This document shows, one piece after another, positions 18,664 through 29,500 of a DNA stretch of 64,000 bases (position 1 is its first letter; every line of letters begins with the position of its first letter). The stretch is taken from NCBI RefSeq assembly GCF_039541235.1, contig NZ_BAABFV010000001.1, positions 124,001-188,000 of the forward strand. Direction: 5' to 3'. This DNA comes from Kangiella marina. Lineage in GTDB: Bacteria > Pseudomonadota > Gammaproteobacteria > Enterobacterales > Kangiellaceae. A model generated the notes under the pieces. That model saw only the letters and a list, made by a program, of their open reading frames with translations. It made no database searches and was not told the origin of the DNA. The translations under genes were made by a program, and so were the position numbers.

Positions 18664-18889
18664 AACTTTTCCTAACCTAAGAAAGTACATTGTATTTCAG
18701 TCAGCCTTCTATGGCAAACTTAAGAACATACCTTTACTCAGCTTTACAACGAGCCTAAATAGCATTCCTCAAGTCGCAATGGGAGGGAAGTAGCAGAAAA
18801 GTGTGCCCTCTCGAGGGGATTAAAGTCTTCACAACTGGCTAAAAGGATAAGTTACACTTTACAGAATTGATATGTTTATCTCGCAGAGA

Positions 18890-20026
18890 TTAAGACTCTG
18901 AATTAAACACTGTAAATCGGTTCTTACCATTCTTTTTTGATTGGTATGCAGCAACATCAGAGTTATGAATCAACTCTTCTATGTCATACACACTCCCTTT
19001 AAAGTCTGTTGATGCGACTCCAATTGAAGCAGAAATGATTTTACCATCGTCGCTAGACTGGATTGAAAGACTCTTAATATCAGACAAGATGGACTTACAG
19101 ATACCTTCAATATGACTTTGGTTGCTACCATACAACAGTACTGCAAACTCATCACCCCCCGTTCTAGCGACGAAGTCTAGCGGTCGTTTACAATATTTTT
19201 TGATGATGGTAGAAATTTTAACAAGCGCGTCATCTCCAGCTACATGCCCGTATGTGTCATTGAGCAGCTTAAAATTATCTAGATCAATTGTGACTATCGA
19301 GAGCATGGACTGTTCACGTTTAGCTTGGTGATAAATACGGTGTAGATTCTCCACGAAATATCGACGGTTAAATACCTGAGTCAATTCATCATAAATTGAT
19401 ATGTGGTAAATTTTTTGTACCAGCTGATAATTTTCCTTCAGGATGAAGTAACAAACTTTATTGGCAATTAAGCAGCATACTGAGAACAAAGTGTAAAACG
19501 CTGTTAATAGGGCTATATTAATCACCGGCATTGACGTTAAGTAATACACCACTGCGGCTGTAACGATTAGAACGACTGCACAAATAGCCCCAAATAAAAT
19601 AGGTAGCCCCAGTAATAAACAGGAATAAAGTAGTAGCATGGCCATCCCGACTTTTGGGAAAAAGCCACCACTCATAATTACTGTGTAGTAGACAAAACCA
19701 TGAACTAACCCACTGGCGATCCCTAAATAAAGCAACAGCCCAAGATTGAAGGTATAATCGAACTTGTCTTTTCTCCAATAAGTCCAAGTAATGAACATTA
19801 GAGGTACTAGAACCAAAAACAATCGAGCAGGAATAGTTTGTTGATAAACAGCAGGAGGGAATCGAAAGTCGGCAATTGTTGAGAGAATATAGTAAATTAA
19901 GCCGCCTAGAAGCGCCCATTTCTTTAGCTGCAAGCTCTGTCGAATTAAGTATTGTCTCTTGGTTTCATTCTGAATGTAATGAACTTCCACTCTACTCCCC
20001 GCCATAAAGTCATAAAAATCAAACAC
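18890..20026 (-). CDS. Membrane-bound diguanylate cyclase (GGDEF)
   Basis: 378 residues. The N-terminal half (about 35-200) holds six hydrophobic segments with no recognisable sensor fold. The C-terminal GGDEF domain (about 215-375) starts with the usual DELTQVFNRRYF and has an intact GGDEF motif at 290-294 in RTGGDEFAVLLYG. It should synthesise c-di-GMP from GTP. No RxxD inhibitory site is obvious directly before GGDEF. It lies 113 bases downstream of the small outer-membrane protein gene on the same strand, near the presumed polymer operon. Confidence 0.92.
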   Translation of the reverse strand: MFDFYDFMAGSRVEVHYIQNETKRQYLIRQSLQLKKWALLGGLIYYILSTIADFRFPPAVYQQTIPARLFLVLVPLMFITWTYWRKDKFDYTFNLGLLLYLGIASGLVHGFVYYTVIMSGGFFPKVGMAMLLLYSCLLLGLPILFGAICAVVLIVTAAVVYYLTSMPVINIALLTAFYTLFSVCCLIANKVCYFILKENYQLVQKIYHISIYDELTQVFNRRYFVENLHRIYHQAKREQSMLSIVTIDLDNFKLLNDTYGHVAGDDALVKISTIIKKYCKRPLDFVARTGGDEFAVLLYGSNQSHIEGICKSILSDIKSLSIQSSDDGKIISASIGVASTDFKGSVYDIEELIHNSDVAAYQSKKNGKNRFTVFNSES

Positions 20027-20139
20027 TTATTGTTAGAGCTATTAAAGTCACTTATAAAGCGTTAAGCCTATAATTGCTATATTCGCAAGGTGTTTCAATA
20101 ATCATAGCAGGTTTAGCAATACAGTCCATTCTCTTAAGA

Positions 20140-20859
20140 TTAGAATACCACTTTATATTGAAGGCCTATTGCTGTGTTATTAACGTCAGTTCTTCGATAT
20201 TGGTTAATACGCCATTCAGCAACTAGGTAGAAGTTCTCTGTCAATTGATAACCGAGTTGCGTTTCAGAAACAACGGGGTTGTTTGGAATTACCGGAGCTG
20301 TAGTCTCATTAAAGGTATGATCGATAAACCCTGACAAGTACAGTTTGTCTGATAGGTAGGGAAACTTCATGAAGTAAGCATGCTCCATTTGCCATACATG
20401 GTTGGGGTCATTATCAAACTGTATAAGATGAAAGTTTATGGCGTACTTAAGGTGAATGCTTGAAAAGAAATCTTCCAGCGCGCTGGTGTCATTCAGTCGC
20501 CACCTCAACCCAAGTCTGTGCCTATCATTGTCTTGACCAGTTCTGAAGTTAGCTTGCACTGTCGCATCAAAAGGCGTTCCTTTAAACTTCCACCGCAAGT
20601 TTTGCTCTGTATAAAAGCCATCCAGATCATTAATGTAATGCTTATCACCTTGGTTATAAAAGTTATTGAGACTGAAATAAGATAGATTATCACTGAGATT
20701 CGCACCCAAGTTAATCGTAAACACGCTGTCGTTGGTCACGTCAGTTAAATATGGGTAAATATTGATATCGATAAAGCCCTTTGCTTTTTGTGAGCTATTG
20801 GCTGCTTGTGTCGTTAAAGCTCCTAGCATCAAAGTGGTGAAGACCAGTAATTTATTCAT
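20140..20859 (-). CDS. Small outer-membrane beta-barrel protein
   Basis: 239 residues. Signal peptide MNKLLVFTTLMLGALTTQAA (cleavage after QAA or nearby), then alternating amphipathic strands and a C-terminal GLQYKVVF ending in phenylalanine, the outer-membrane insertion signal. Size suggests a 10-12 stranded barrel, reminiscent of Tsx-type or YfaZ-like proteins, but no family is certain. The gene follows the CHASE-PAS gene by 35 bases and is probably co-transcribed with it. Function is unknown. Confidence 0.7.
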   Translation of the reverse strand: MNKLLVFTTLMLGALTTQAANSSQKAKGFIDINIYPYLTDVTNDSVFTINLGANLSDNLSYFSLNNFYNQGDKHYINDLDGFYTEQNLRWKFKGTPFDATVQANFRTGQDNDRHRLGLRWRLNDTSALEDFFSSIHLKYAINFHLIQFDNDPNHVWQMEHAYFMKFPYLSDKLYLSGFIDHTFNETTAPVIPNNPVVSETQLGYQLTENFYLVAEWRINQYRRTDVNNTAIGLQYKVVF

Positions 20860-20894
20860 AAGTTTCCCGCATCATACCCTCATCATAATTGTCA

Positions 20895-22313
20895 TTAGCT
20901 ATACTCTTTTCTTAGAGCTGCTAGTGCCTTTTGTGCCTTCACTCGTTCGTCGATATTTTTAAGCTCTAGAACATATTGAACTGTCCCGCCGACTTCATGT
21001 TCCGTCAGTGTCACTTCAAGGAATGTACCATCTTTTATCGTTATTTGTGTTACCGTGTTTTCCTTTATCTGCTCTCCTTTAGGCGTAAATACACTCTGTT
21101 GGCTCGGCTCATACTGAAAGCCTGTAAGAGACAGTGACTCTCCTACGAGTTCCGAGTGATCAATGCCGAGAATAGTGTCCACAGAACGGTTAGCAAAGAG
21201 GACCTGGTTGCTACTATCGAAAGTGATTACTCCACTACTCATGACTTCTAGCATGCCTTTCAGTTTCACTTGCTCTATAAGTGCTTTTCTAGACATTTGT
21301 TTCGCGAGTGTTGAGGCTCTTTTACTGGACGATGCTAGCAGAATAAATAATGTTAAAAGCATCGCGTCAATGATGATACCAGCGACAAGAATCATGAGGG
21401 GCTGCTTACTTGCTTGAACAGTTCTAAACAACTCAGATGATTGAATCGTGAATTTCCATGTGCGCCCGTACATCGGAACCGCTACCGTTTTGCTATACAT
21501 TGGGTTAGAGTCATAGTTTTTTGTACCCTCAGTAAGCTCATCGTATAGTATTTCACTTTTATCAGTTACTCTAAAGTTAACTAATCTGTTTTTATTATGA
21601 AGCGTTCCCTGCATTAAACTCTCTACCACAAAAGGTGCATAGACTAGGCCTACAAATTGTTTTCTTCTTTCTTCAAGAGTTTCTGGGGGAGCTGCTGAAT
21701 CATATAAAGGTGAAAATAATAAGAAACCTGGGGTTCGTTTAACATCCTGCACCAGAATAATAGGGCCAGTTGCCTGAGCTCTGCCTGTATCTCTCGCCTT
21801 TTTAGCTGCTGTAATTCTGTTGTTTTCATGAGCCATATCAAGACCAACTGCTTTCGCGTTAGTAGCCTCCGGTTCAATATACTGAATCGGCCATAGTTCA
21901 TCACCCTCATGCTCTGGGTGTATTTTAAAATAGGGTCTTTTGGCCTGCTGCTCTGCAAGATAGGCATCCTTTTCCGTTCTTGAAATTCTAGTGATATACC
22001 CTATCCCATTGATACCCGGATAACGTTTTTCGACCGATAAGCTTCGCGCAAACTTTCGCCAATCGGTAAGCGATACTTGATTATCATGGCTCTGATAGTT
22101 AGAAACACCTGACCATAATGCTGTCTCATACTGCCTCATCCGATCTTTCACTAATGGAATGAGCAAATCAGCTTGGTAGTTAAACTGGGCTTCTTGCTTT
22201 TTCTGCAGCTGTACACTGGATATGTACCACGCAGATAATGTCAACAATAAAGATGACACCACGACGAACCAATGAAACCAATGCAGGTTTTTTAGTGCTT
22301 TTGTTGTCTTCAT
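20895..22313 (-). CDS. CHASE-PAS membrane sensor lacking an output domain
   Basis: 472 residues. TM1 at about 14-31, periplasmic CHASE domain to about 300 (RYPGINGIGYI and DVKRTPGFLLFSPLYD blocks), TM2 at about 304-325, then one PAS domain (about 345-460, with VLFANRSVDTILG). The reading frame stops at KEYS, exactly where a histidine kinase or GGDEF domain would normally begin. The CHASE part is clearly paralogous to that of the kinase at 9659-11434. Either it signals by protein contact or it has lost its effector. It is 70 bases downstream of the PgsB-like gene. Confidence 0.85.
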   Translation of the reverse strand: MKTTKALKNLHWFHWFVVVSSLLLTLSAWYISSVQLQKKQEAQFNYQADLLIPLVKDRMRQYETALWSGVSNYQSHDNQVSLTDWRKFARSLSVEKRYPGINGIGYITRISRTEKDAYLAEQQAKRPYFKIHPEHEGDELWPIQYIEPEATNAKAVGLDMAHENNRITAAKKARDTGRAQATGPIILVQDVKRTPGFLLFSPLYDSAAPPETLEERRKQFVGLVYAPFVVESLMQGTLHNKNRLVNFRVTDKSEILYDELTEGTKNYDSNPMYSKTVAVPMYGRTWKFTIQSSELFRTVQASKQPLMILVAGIIIDAMLLTLFILLASSSKRASTLAKQMSRKALIEQVKLKGMLEVMSSGVITFDSSNQVLFANRSVDTILGIDHSELVGESLSLTGFQYEPSQQSVFTPKGEQIKENTVTQITIKDGTFLEVTLTEHEVGGTVQYVLELKNIDERVKAQKALAALRKEYS

Positions 22314-22383
22314 AAGACGAACCCCTAGTGCGTTACAGTCAACGGTTAATACCTTCAGCTATAAGTAATAACCTTGTGATTTA

Positions 22384-25300
22384 TTAAAGCTTGTTGGTTA
22401 GCCAGCCGCCCTTCTGTCGTTTATTAAGCCGTTTAAGCTCAGAAATTGCTCGATTAACGCTAATACGATTATTGGCTAAATCCTTATAGATACTGTTGGC
22501 GTTTTTACGACGTCTCACAGCATCTCCTAGGTCAAGTATCTTTTCTAAAAATGAAGCTACTTGCCCCTCAAATATTGATTTTTTCTTGTGATCTGAGATT
22601 GCAACTGAATCTTTTATATCGTCATATTCTTTTAACTGCAATGAATAGTTTTCTTCAAGCATGGTGACTTTTTGCTGTAGAGCATCATCTTGAAATAATC
22701 GCCGTTTCTTTAATTGATTGATACACTCCGCTATCGCTTCAAACGAAAGAGCTCCATACTCTTTGAAAGACACCAAATCATCAACTGCCTGTGTAACCTG
22801 CTCACTTAACGTATTGCTATTTAAGACTTTCGTAATGGCTTTCGAGCACTTTTCCCACGCTTCCCAACGATAAACAAAGTCCAGCCCGGTTCCCTTGATA
22901 TTCTGTAACCCCATTATATTGTTGGTAATTCCTATTGGGGTTGTTTCAATTACTTTCTTGAGAATTGATTCACCAGGCAAGTGAGGATCTTCAATAACAA
23001 TGACTTTATTCTTAATGAGGTTATAGCAGTAGGCGCTAAATGTTTTATTTGCATCGTTAGGTCTTGATGTTCTGACTTTTTCGACCACTTCCTCATACTG
23101 CTTTAATTCATCAGTCAATTTATCATAAAAAGATTTGATGTCGTCGTAATGAGGGAATAAGTTTAATTTCTTCACGATGCTATCCAGTGAACCTTCTGCA
23201 TCAAACATCGCCTTGATATCTTTTTTAGAAGACTTAGAAAGCTCTGCAAGAGTCGCTGATAGTCTTAATGTGACATGTTCTTTTGTACTATGGACTCTTA
23301 ATTTATTGGCAAATGACTGTAACTTCTGAGTTAAATCATCCGAACTTAATTCATTCTCACCCTCTTCGTATAAATAGAACAGCTCTTTATTATCTTCCCA
23401 TGCTTCTCTGAGGTACTGCATAAAACCATTCAGATTAGTACCAATCAAGTAGTGGCTATCGACATAAAGATCTCTTAACAACATTTCAGCAAAAACTTTT
23501 GAGCGAGGCACCCTATCCGCTCGGTTGTTAATCACTGTACTGACCCAAGATCCTGGCGATTCAATGATGCTGAACTGGTCAAATTTCATACGTTGCCAGT
23601 TGCCTATAGCACCAAGGCGCTCATTCGCCGAGTTACCCATGACGTAGATTAAGGTTCGATCATTAACATGACTAACGGGGTAAGTTTTCAATACACCCAA
23701 GTCTAGAACCACATGATCGGCCATAGCTTTCAGTGCAAAGTTAGAAGAAACACCTAAAAGCTCGCAAAGCCTTACGACCAAGGCAATGTTGTTAGGATGC
23801 TCTTCATAAGGAAACCTTTCTAGAACATCGTCGGTGATAATGCCAGATTCATACCAACTCACTTTATGACATTCGGTATTCAGTTCTCTACAAGCGTTAT
23901 TCAGGATAGGATACATCAACTCTTCAGTAGTAATCAGTGTCGAGTCTTTAGGAATAAACTCAGTCATTACTTTAGGGATATCGTAACCTGCCGGGCCTTG
24001 GACATCTTCATGATCGGGGTAGGTATTGGTAATGGTGGCATAGTCATCACGCATCCAGTGCTTCTGTAAAATATGGACGTAAGATGGAGTTAAGCCCATA
24101 CACTCCCAGAGGAAGACATCAGCTTTGAGTTTATGGGAAAGGTTCAGAAGGTTAGATTGCTCCCAGATAGTAGCTTTATCGTATGGTCTAAACAAAAACA
24201 CTTCATTTAACTTTTGATGATGACGTCCAGTCAGAAACATGGCTTCGCAGCCGGTTGTTTTAGACACGACGTTGAGTCCAAGACCTGAAAAAACAGCAGC
24301 CTTTAATCGCTCTGTACCCGACTTTCCTCTTGTCCCCCACCCTCCGATGGATAATGGTATTCCTTTTCGAACACGATTGATCTGGCTATTAACCCAGGCA
24401 TGCTTAAGGAAAAACAAGCTAAAAATACCAATGATAAAAATGGTTAGCTGAGTTAAGTTGTTAGCATATATCGAATTGAAGTAGTTTTTTAAATTAGCCC
24501 AATATTCAGAAGCCAGTGGAATTACTGGGATTGAGAAAAATTGTGCGATAGATGGATGGCTACTCGCTTTTTGACTCTTATCTGTCACTCCGCCTTGATA
24601 GAGGTAGTCGTTGTATCTAATCTCAAAACCCATTCGACGTAAAGCTGCAATATAATCACCAGTGTGTGCACCAGTGCTGTTTCTTAGGTTTGCTATTTTG
24701 GCAAAGTTGACCGTCAAATTAATCTTGGCGATCATTCGTTTAATAAAACTTTTCGGTGGGTTTATCGTCGTAACACCATCGGTAGAGTAAATTTTAAAGG
24801 GTTCAATCGGCCAGTTTTGATCGAGACATGAGATCAGCTCATCAACAAGGGGTAAGAATTGTCGATTCCCCCCTTCTTCCTTGTCAAAAACAGGTTCCCC
24901 TGGCACTTTTGTTTGGGTTTGTTCTGCCATAATCGGCGAGGCGATTAAAGTATTATCGTAATACACTCTTCCCACTGCGTGCTTATGGCCTTGGCGCTTG
25001 TCGCTGGCTGGTTCTTTTAGTTCATATAAAATACGCCACAATCTAAATTTAAACTTATTCCAGCGACTGACTCGAAGATATTTATGCGTAACGCTTACAT
25101 TGAGTGGAAAATCATTCTCACTGAGCAGTGTTAGTAAGCGAGAAATATCTGAGTTGCTGAGTTTGTCTAGATTGGGAATGTTAAGGCGCTTTCGTTTCGA
25201 TAATGGTAGCTGCTGTATTTGAGTGGTTAACTCTTGCAGCAGATTCTTTCTTTCGCTATCTGATTGTGCCCAAATGTGGTTAATGGTTAACGACACTAAG

Positions 25301-26508
25301 CGGCGCATTTCAGACGACACGATTTCCTTACGGTAATTCACCAATTGCCCGATGATATCTTTACTAACAGCAGAAACCTTTTTCTCAGTACAGGAAGCTG
25401 TGATACGTCTAATGCTTCGCAGAGCAACTTTTGCCACGAAGTCACTATTCGCTAAACGAGCAAAACAAAGCTCTAGAACTCGTATCAGATCAGATTCACT
25501 ACTTAAGGTAACCTTACTCAATCTGTCGATGGCCACTGCTGCAACCTTATCCGAAACTTCCCTCTCAATAATTTCCCCTAAGGTGCTTAAGTAAATATCA
25601 AACTCGGTTATTGGTAGGTGCTTTATGGCTTGCTGCCTTACAAAATCACTCGGATAAGCCGTGAGCTTGGGGTAATACTGAGAAAATTGTTCAGAATTTG
25701 GTTGATGGGACAAAACCTTAGCTAAATGAGCCAGTAGAAATATGTCGGCCTCTTTCTCACTTAATAGTTTATCGACGACTTTGGTAAAAATTTCAGGGTA
25801 AGCATTACCAAGGATTGAAAGTGAATACTGCTGAAGTTCACTGGGTTGTGATGGATCTTGTGGTAGCAGCGCAATGTAGTTTACGGCATTACCATCCATA
25901 ACTGAGTGGATCTCACTTGTGTTAATTTTAAACGTCAATATTGACGCAGAATGTAACGCATAAGATTGAACAAAAGTACTGCTTGTATAAGTTAGTCCCT
26001 TAAAGTAAATCTTGCTTATATTGTTTTTCAAATCAGCGTCAAGCTCATCGCTTAGCTGAGATGAAGAAAGTTGCGATAACCAGTAACCTAAACGATTAAA
26101 CAAATATGCTAACTTACGTTCTTCGAGGGTCAGTGTATCTTTATGCCGCTCCGATACAGCATCAAAATCAAAATATCGGTCTAAAGCTTTTTTATCTTTC
26201 CGACTATGGAACCCTTTCAGCCTAGCGGTAAAGGTCAATATGGTCTGTCGCTTTGATTGTTCGGATACGGACTCAGAGTAATCTCTCTGAAAATCCATAA
26301 ACAATGACTCACTGACTTTAAGTTCTTTAAAAATAGTGTTTATACGAGATGTCACCATTTCCAATAAAGCATTGAGCTCATCAACCTTCTCTAGTCGTTT
26401 GGTTTTAATTTTTTTATAGCGGGCCTTGAGCTGAGTAATATCATCTCGATAAACCTTAAGGTATAAAGGGGCAAGCTCATCGGTAAAGTAGTGTTCAGCT
26501 AACTTCAT
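22384..26508 (-). CDS. Large PgsB/CapB-type amide ligase with long N-terminal extension
   Basis: 1374 residues. A PgsB-type Mur-ligase-like domain is recognisable at about 710-1045: P-loop GTRGKSGT (K729), VSKTTG after it, WECMG (E802), TNTYPDHEDVQGP and NNRADRVPR (996 on). These match the order and spacing of the poly-gamma-glutamate synthase PgsB. A hydrophobic segment at about 687-707 precedes the P-loop, as the membrane anchor does in PgsB. The N-terminal ~690 residues are mostly helical, possibly HEAT-like, and the last ~330 residues include charged helices; neither is found in Bacillus PgsB (about 390 residues). The likely reaction is ATP-dependent gamma-amide bond formation between amino acids, probably glutamate, at the inner membrane. 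Last gene of the operon. Confidence 0.75.
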   Translation of the reverse strand: MKLAEHYFTDELAPLYLKVYRDDITQLKARYKKIKTKRLEKVDELNALLEMVTSRINTIFKELKVSESLFMDFQRDYSESVSEQSKRQTILTFTARLKGFHSRKDKKALDRYFDFDAVSERHKDTLTLEERKLAYLFNRLGYWLSQLSSSQLSDELDADLKNNISKIYFKGLTYTSSTFVQSYALHSASILTFKINTSEIHSVMDGNAVNYIALLPQDPSQPSELQQYSLSILGNAYPEIFTKVVDKLLSEKEADIFLLAHLAKVLSHQPNSEQFSQYYPKLTAYPSDFVRQQAIKHLPITEFDIYLSTLGEIIEREVSDKVAAVAIDRLSKVTLSSESDLIRVLELCFARLANSDFVAKVALRSIRRITASCTEKKVSAVSKDIIGQLVNYRKEIVSSEMRRLVSLTINHIWAQSDSERKNLLQELTTQIQQLPLSKRKRLNIPNLDKLSNSDISRLLTLLSENDFPLNVSVTHKYLRVSRWNKFKFRLWRILYELKEPASDKRQGHKHAVGRVYYDNTLIASPIMAEQTQTKVPGEPVFDKEEGGNRQFLPLVDELISCLDQNWPIEPFKIYSTDGVTTINPPKSFIKRMIAKINLTVNFAKIANLRNSTGAHTGDYIAALRRMGFEIRYNDYLYQGGVTDKSQKASSHPSIAQFFSIPVIPLASEYWANLKNYFNSIYANNLTQLTIFIIGIFSLFFLKHAWVNSQINRVRKGIPLSIGGWGTRGKSGTERLKAAVFSGLGLNVVSKTTGCEAMFLTGRHHQKLNEVFLFRPYDKATIWEQSNLLNLSHKLKADVFLWECMGLTPSYVHILQKHWMRDDYATITNTYPDHEDVQGPAGYDIPKVMTEFIPKDSTLITTEELMYPILNNACRELNTECHKVSWYESGIITDDVLERFPYEEHPNNIALVVRLCELLGVSSNFALKAMADHVVLDLGVLKTYPVSHVNDRTLIYVMGNSANERLGAIGNWQRMKFDQFSIIESPGSWVSTVINNRADRVPRSKVFAEMLLRDLYVDSHYLIGTNLNGFMQYLREAWEDNKELFYLYEEGENELSSDDLTQKLQSFANKLRVHSTKEHVTLRLSATLAELSKSSKKDIKAMFDAEGSLDSIVKKLNLFPHYDDIKSFYDKLTDELKQYEEVVEKVRTSRPNDANKTFSAYCYNLIKNKVIVIEDPHLPGESILKKVIETTPIGITNNIMGLQNIKGTGLDFVYRWEAWEKCSKAITKVLNSNTLSEQVTQAVDDLVSFKEYGALSFEAIAECINQLKKRRLFQDDALQQKVTMLEENYSLQLKEYDDIKDSVAISDHKKKSIFEGQVASFLEKILDLGDAVRRRKNANSIYKDLANNRISVNRAISELKRLNKRQKGGWLTNKL

Positions 26509-26513
26509 CTCTA

Positions 26514-29500
26514 TTAATTCCTTTGTAAAAAGTCATAAGTTGAAATTCCTGAGAATACTTTTTCAGATGGCCTTAGAGCATTGAGGTAGTTACCTTGATG
26601 ATCTGAGTAGCGTATACCAAGGTAAAAGTAATCCGACTTATCCTCTATATCTCTGACATAATCTGCGTATAAAGTCAGCATGTTCTCCTGCGTTTGGTAA
26701 ATATTCCAATCCAAATTTACTTGGAGTTGTGAGGAACTAAACTGTTCAGCTCTAAAGTCATCACTAAAATAGAGCTTGTTTCGTATTCTGGTTGAGTAAT
26801 AGAAAGCATTTATTTTTCCGCGTAAGCCAAGTTGAGTGCTGAATTGATCGACTGAGAAAAGGTCGGCATTAGACTTTACACCAACTCCAGCGAAAGTATG
26901 AAAGTCTACATAAGGCTTTAGTACAAGCTCAGAGCTGAAGCTTATCTGCTTATCATGGTTTTGCTTATAATCACTCCAAACAAATGTTGGATAATCATTA
27001 CGAGGGTCGTTAATTTGATTGAAGTTTTTTCTATAGACTAAGGAAAGCTCAGAATTAAAGGCTGCCCAGTCATTATAGTCATAATTTTTACCTAAGGTGG
27101 CTTCCCCACTAAAGATAAATGAGCCGCCAAAGTCACTGTTATAGTACCACCCGGAGAGGCTAAAGAGTTTGTAAAAATAGTCTTCTCTAGAGTGATCGTC
27201 ATACAATAGTTTGGAGTTTAAAGCTTGGTAATCGCTGGAATGATAAAGACCAAGATTTAGCCCTTGATATTGATTATCGTCTTCTCTGTGACGTAACCGA
27301 TACTTTACTGCCTGAAAACTTTCTAAATCGCTGAATGAGGATTCTTGGTCCAACGTTCCTTGAGTTCCTGTCTCTAGCGATAAGTCTTGATAGTACAGGC
27401 CTGCACTCCGATCAACTGTTAGCGGTAACTCTGCCACCATATCGACTAATTTGGTTTCGTCGGAAAATAATTGTTTATTTGGGTCATAAAGGTAATCGCC
27501 ATACTTTCCAGTGTACCTGTTGTCAATATGACCAGTATAAGTGAGCTCATAGAGTTTATAATATCGACTGGAATTTAAGTTAAGCTGCGAACGATTCAAG
27601 CCATATTTAACAAGTGTTGTTCCATCTGAGTACTCGACAAGTTTATAAATGTTACCAGGGTAATTTCTGATATAGTCAATGACATCGTTACTTTGATAAA
27701 AACGCTGTTCGGTTCTGTTATCAAGGTTTTCTATTTGTAAAAAAACATCACTCACATCAACCGAAGGTTTTAGCCAGAGCTTTAACTCAGCAGAGTGTGA
27801 TGTAATGGTGAAGTTAGCTTTATTTTGCTTTGGGTTTAACGCCACTTCTCTGACTTTGCCATTCCCAGTTTGGTATAAAATGGCTATGTCCTGACGCATG
27901 TTTTTGTATAGCTGAGGGATATATGCTGAAAAACGAAGCGTTTTACCTATATCGTACCGAGATAGATTAATAGCTAGCCGGGACTGATTCGATAAATAAT
28001 ACCGTGGTATTTTTGTATCGCTCAGCGCTAGTAAACTTTGTCCTCGCTTAGATTTAGGCAGGTAATCAGTCGTAGGAATAATAAGCATATCTCCCGTTGA
28101 CAGATCGGGGACCTCCAGCCAATCATAATAATCCATGAGATACGACTCAAAACGCTTTATTGCTCTATTCTGAGTTTGACTAACCACACTCATTATTTCT
28201 TTTGCAGAGTCTATATGGCCTTTTATCGCTTTATTCCAGTTTTGATAGAGTTTGGTATATAGTGCTAGAGGCTCACTGCTTAGCATACTATTACTGTCAG
28301 GGGCTAAATACCTCTCAAGAACAAACACCATATCGTTCGAAGATTCAAACTCAATCTCAAGGCTGTCTTCTGAGACCTGCAGATACACAAAGTCGTGAGT
28401 TCCAATATATACACTGTTACCAAGTGTCCAGTTTTGCGACGGAAAGCTTGAGAGTGGGACGTCTAACTCAGTGTCACCCAAGTGAACTTTTAAAGTTTGC
28501 CGCGCGTCAACATCTGAGTCTTCTGTATAAATTTGGGCAATTTTAATACGGTAATGGCCCGGGTTATTAACCGGTATTTTAGTAGCTATATTAGCTTTCA
28601 GAGAATAATATTGCCTGTAGATATCATTCTCGATTGAATGAGCAACTTTAGTGTCACCCAATGCATATGGATATTCATAATAGTGCGCATACATTGGGGG
28701 GGTTATCTCACCGTCTGTGTTCTTAAACAACTCTTCTACTTTATACTTAGCTTCACACTCACTAGTAGAAAGGTAGTCACGATACACTTCACAGTAATTA
28801 TTAAGCGTTACCTGGGAAATGTTAGTGTGTTGAATCTGAAGAGTGTTTAAGCCGGCAAAGAATAAAGCGTTTTCAAACTGATGGGTGAGATAATAATACT
28901 TTACCAGTTCCAACAATGTCGACTTTTTAGGTTTTTTAATGAACAAGTACTGAGCTACAGCTAAGCCATTATAATAATTTTCATCATCAATAAGGCTATC
29001 GTAAAGTGTGGTTAACAGGTCTTCTGATAAGGCCTCTTTAGCGTTGTTTACGACAAAATACATCAAGTAGTCACGCTGAAGACTGAAACTGGGTTCGTTA
29101 AGTTGTTTAAGTTTATCTAAGACCTCTCTAGCGCTGACATTGGCTTTATAATCAGGGTTATAGTACTTGGTTTCAAAATCATCTTCAGCAGTATAAAAGC
29201 GACTTAAATGCTGATAATAGCTTTCAGCTGACTGGCACTCATTCGACTGATACGACTGAACACCAAGTTTGTTATTATTATAAGTTGCTATAAAACAATC
29301 TATGCTCAAGCTGTCTCTACTCAACTGCTCGGTTGTGTCTAGACTTTTCTTACTTTCTAAAACAGACAGATCTGCAAAGAGGTTTTCTACATTACTTTTT
29401 ATGCTGTAGGCCTCGGTCTTACCAATAGGCAATGTTAAGTATTCGCTAGTAAAGTTCGCAGTTGTATCTTGGTCTACATCACTCTCATTTATCAACAAAG

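Noticed and set aside
18664-18690. Upstream ATG of the Met/His-rich copper-type gene
   Set aside because: It lacks a ribosome-binding site and adds residues in front of a regular signal peptide; the next ATG has AGGAAA at correct spacing.
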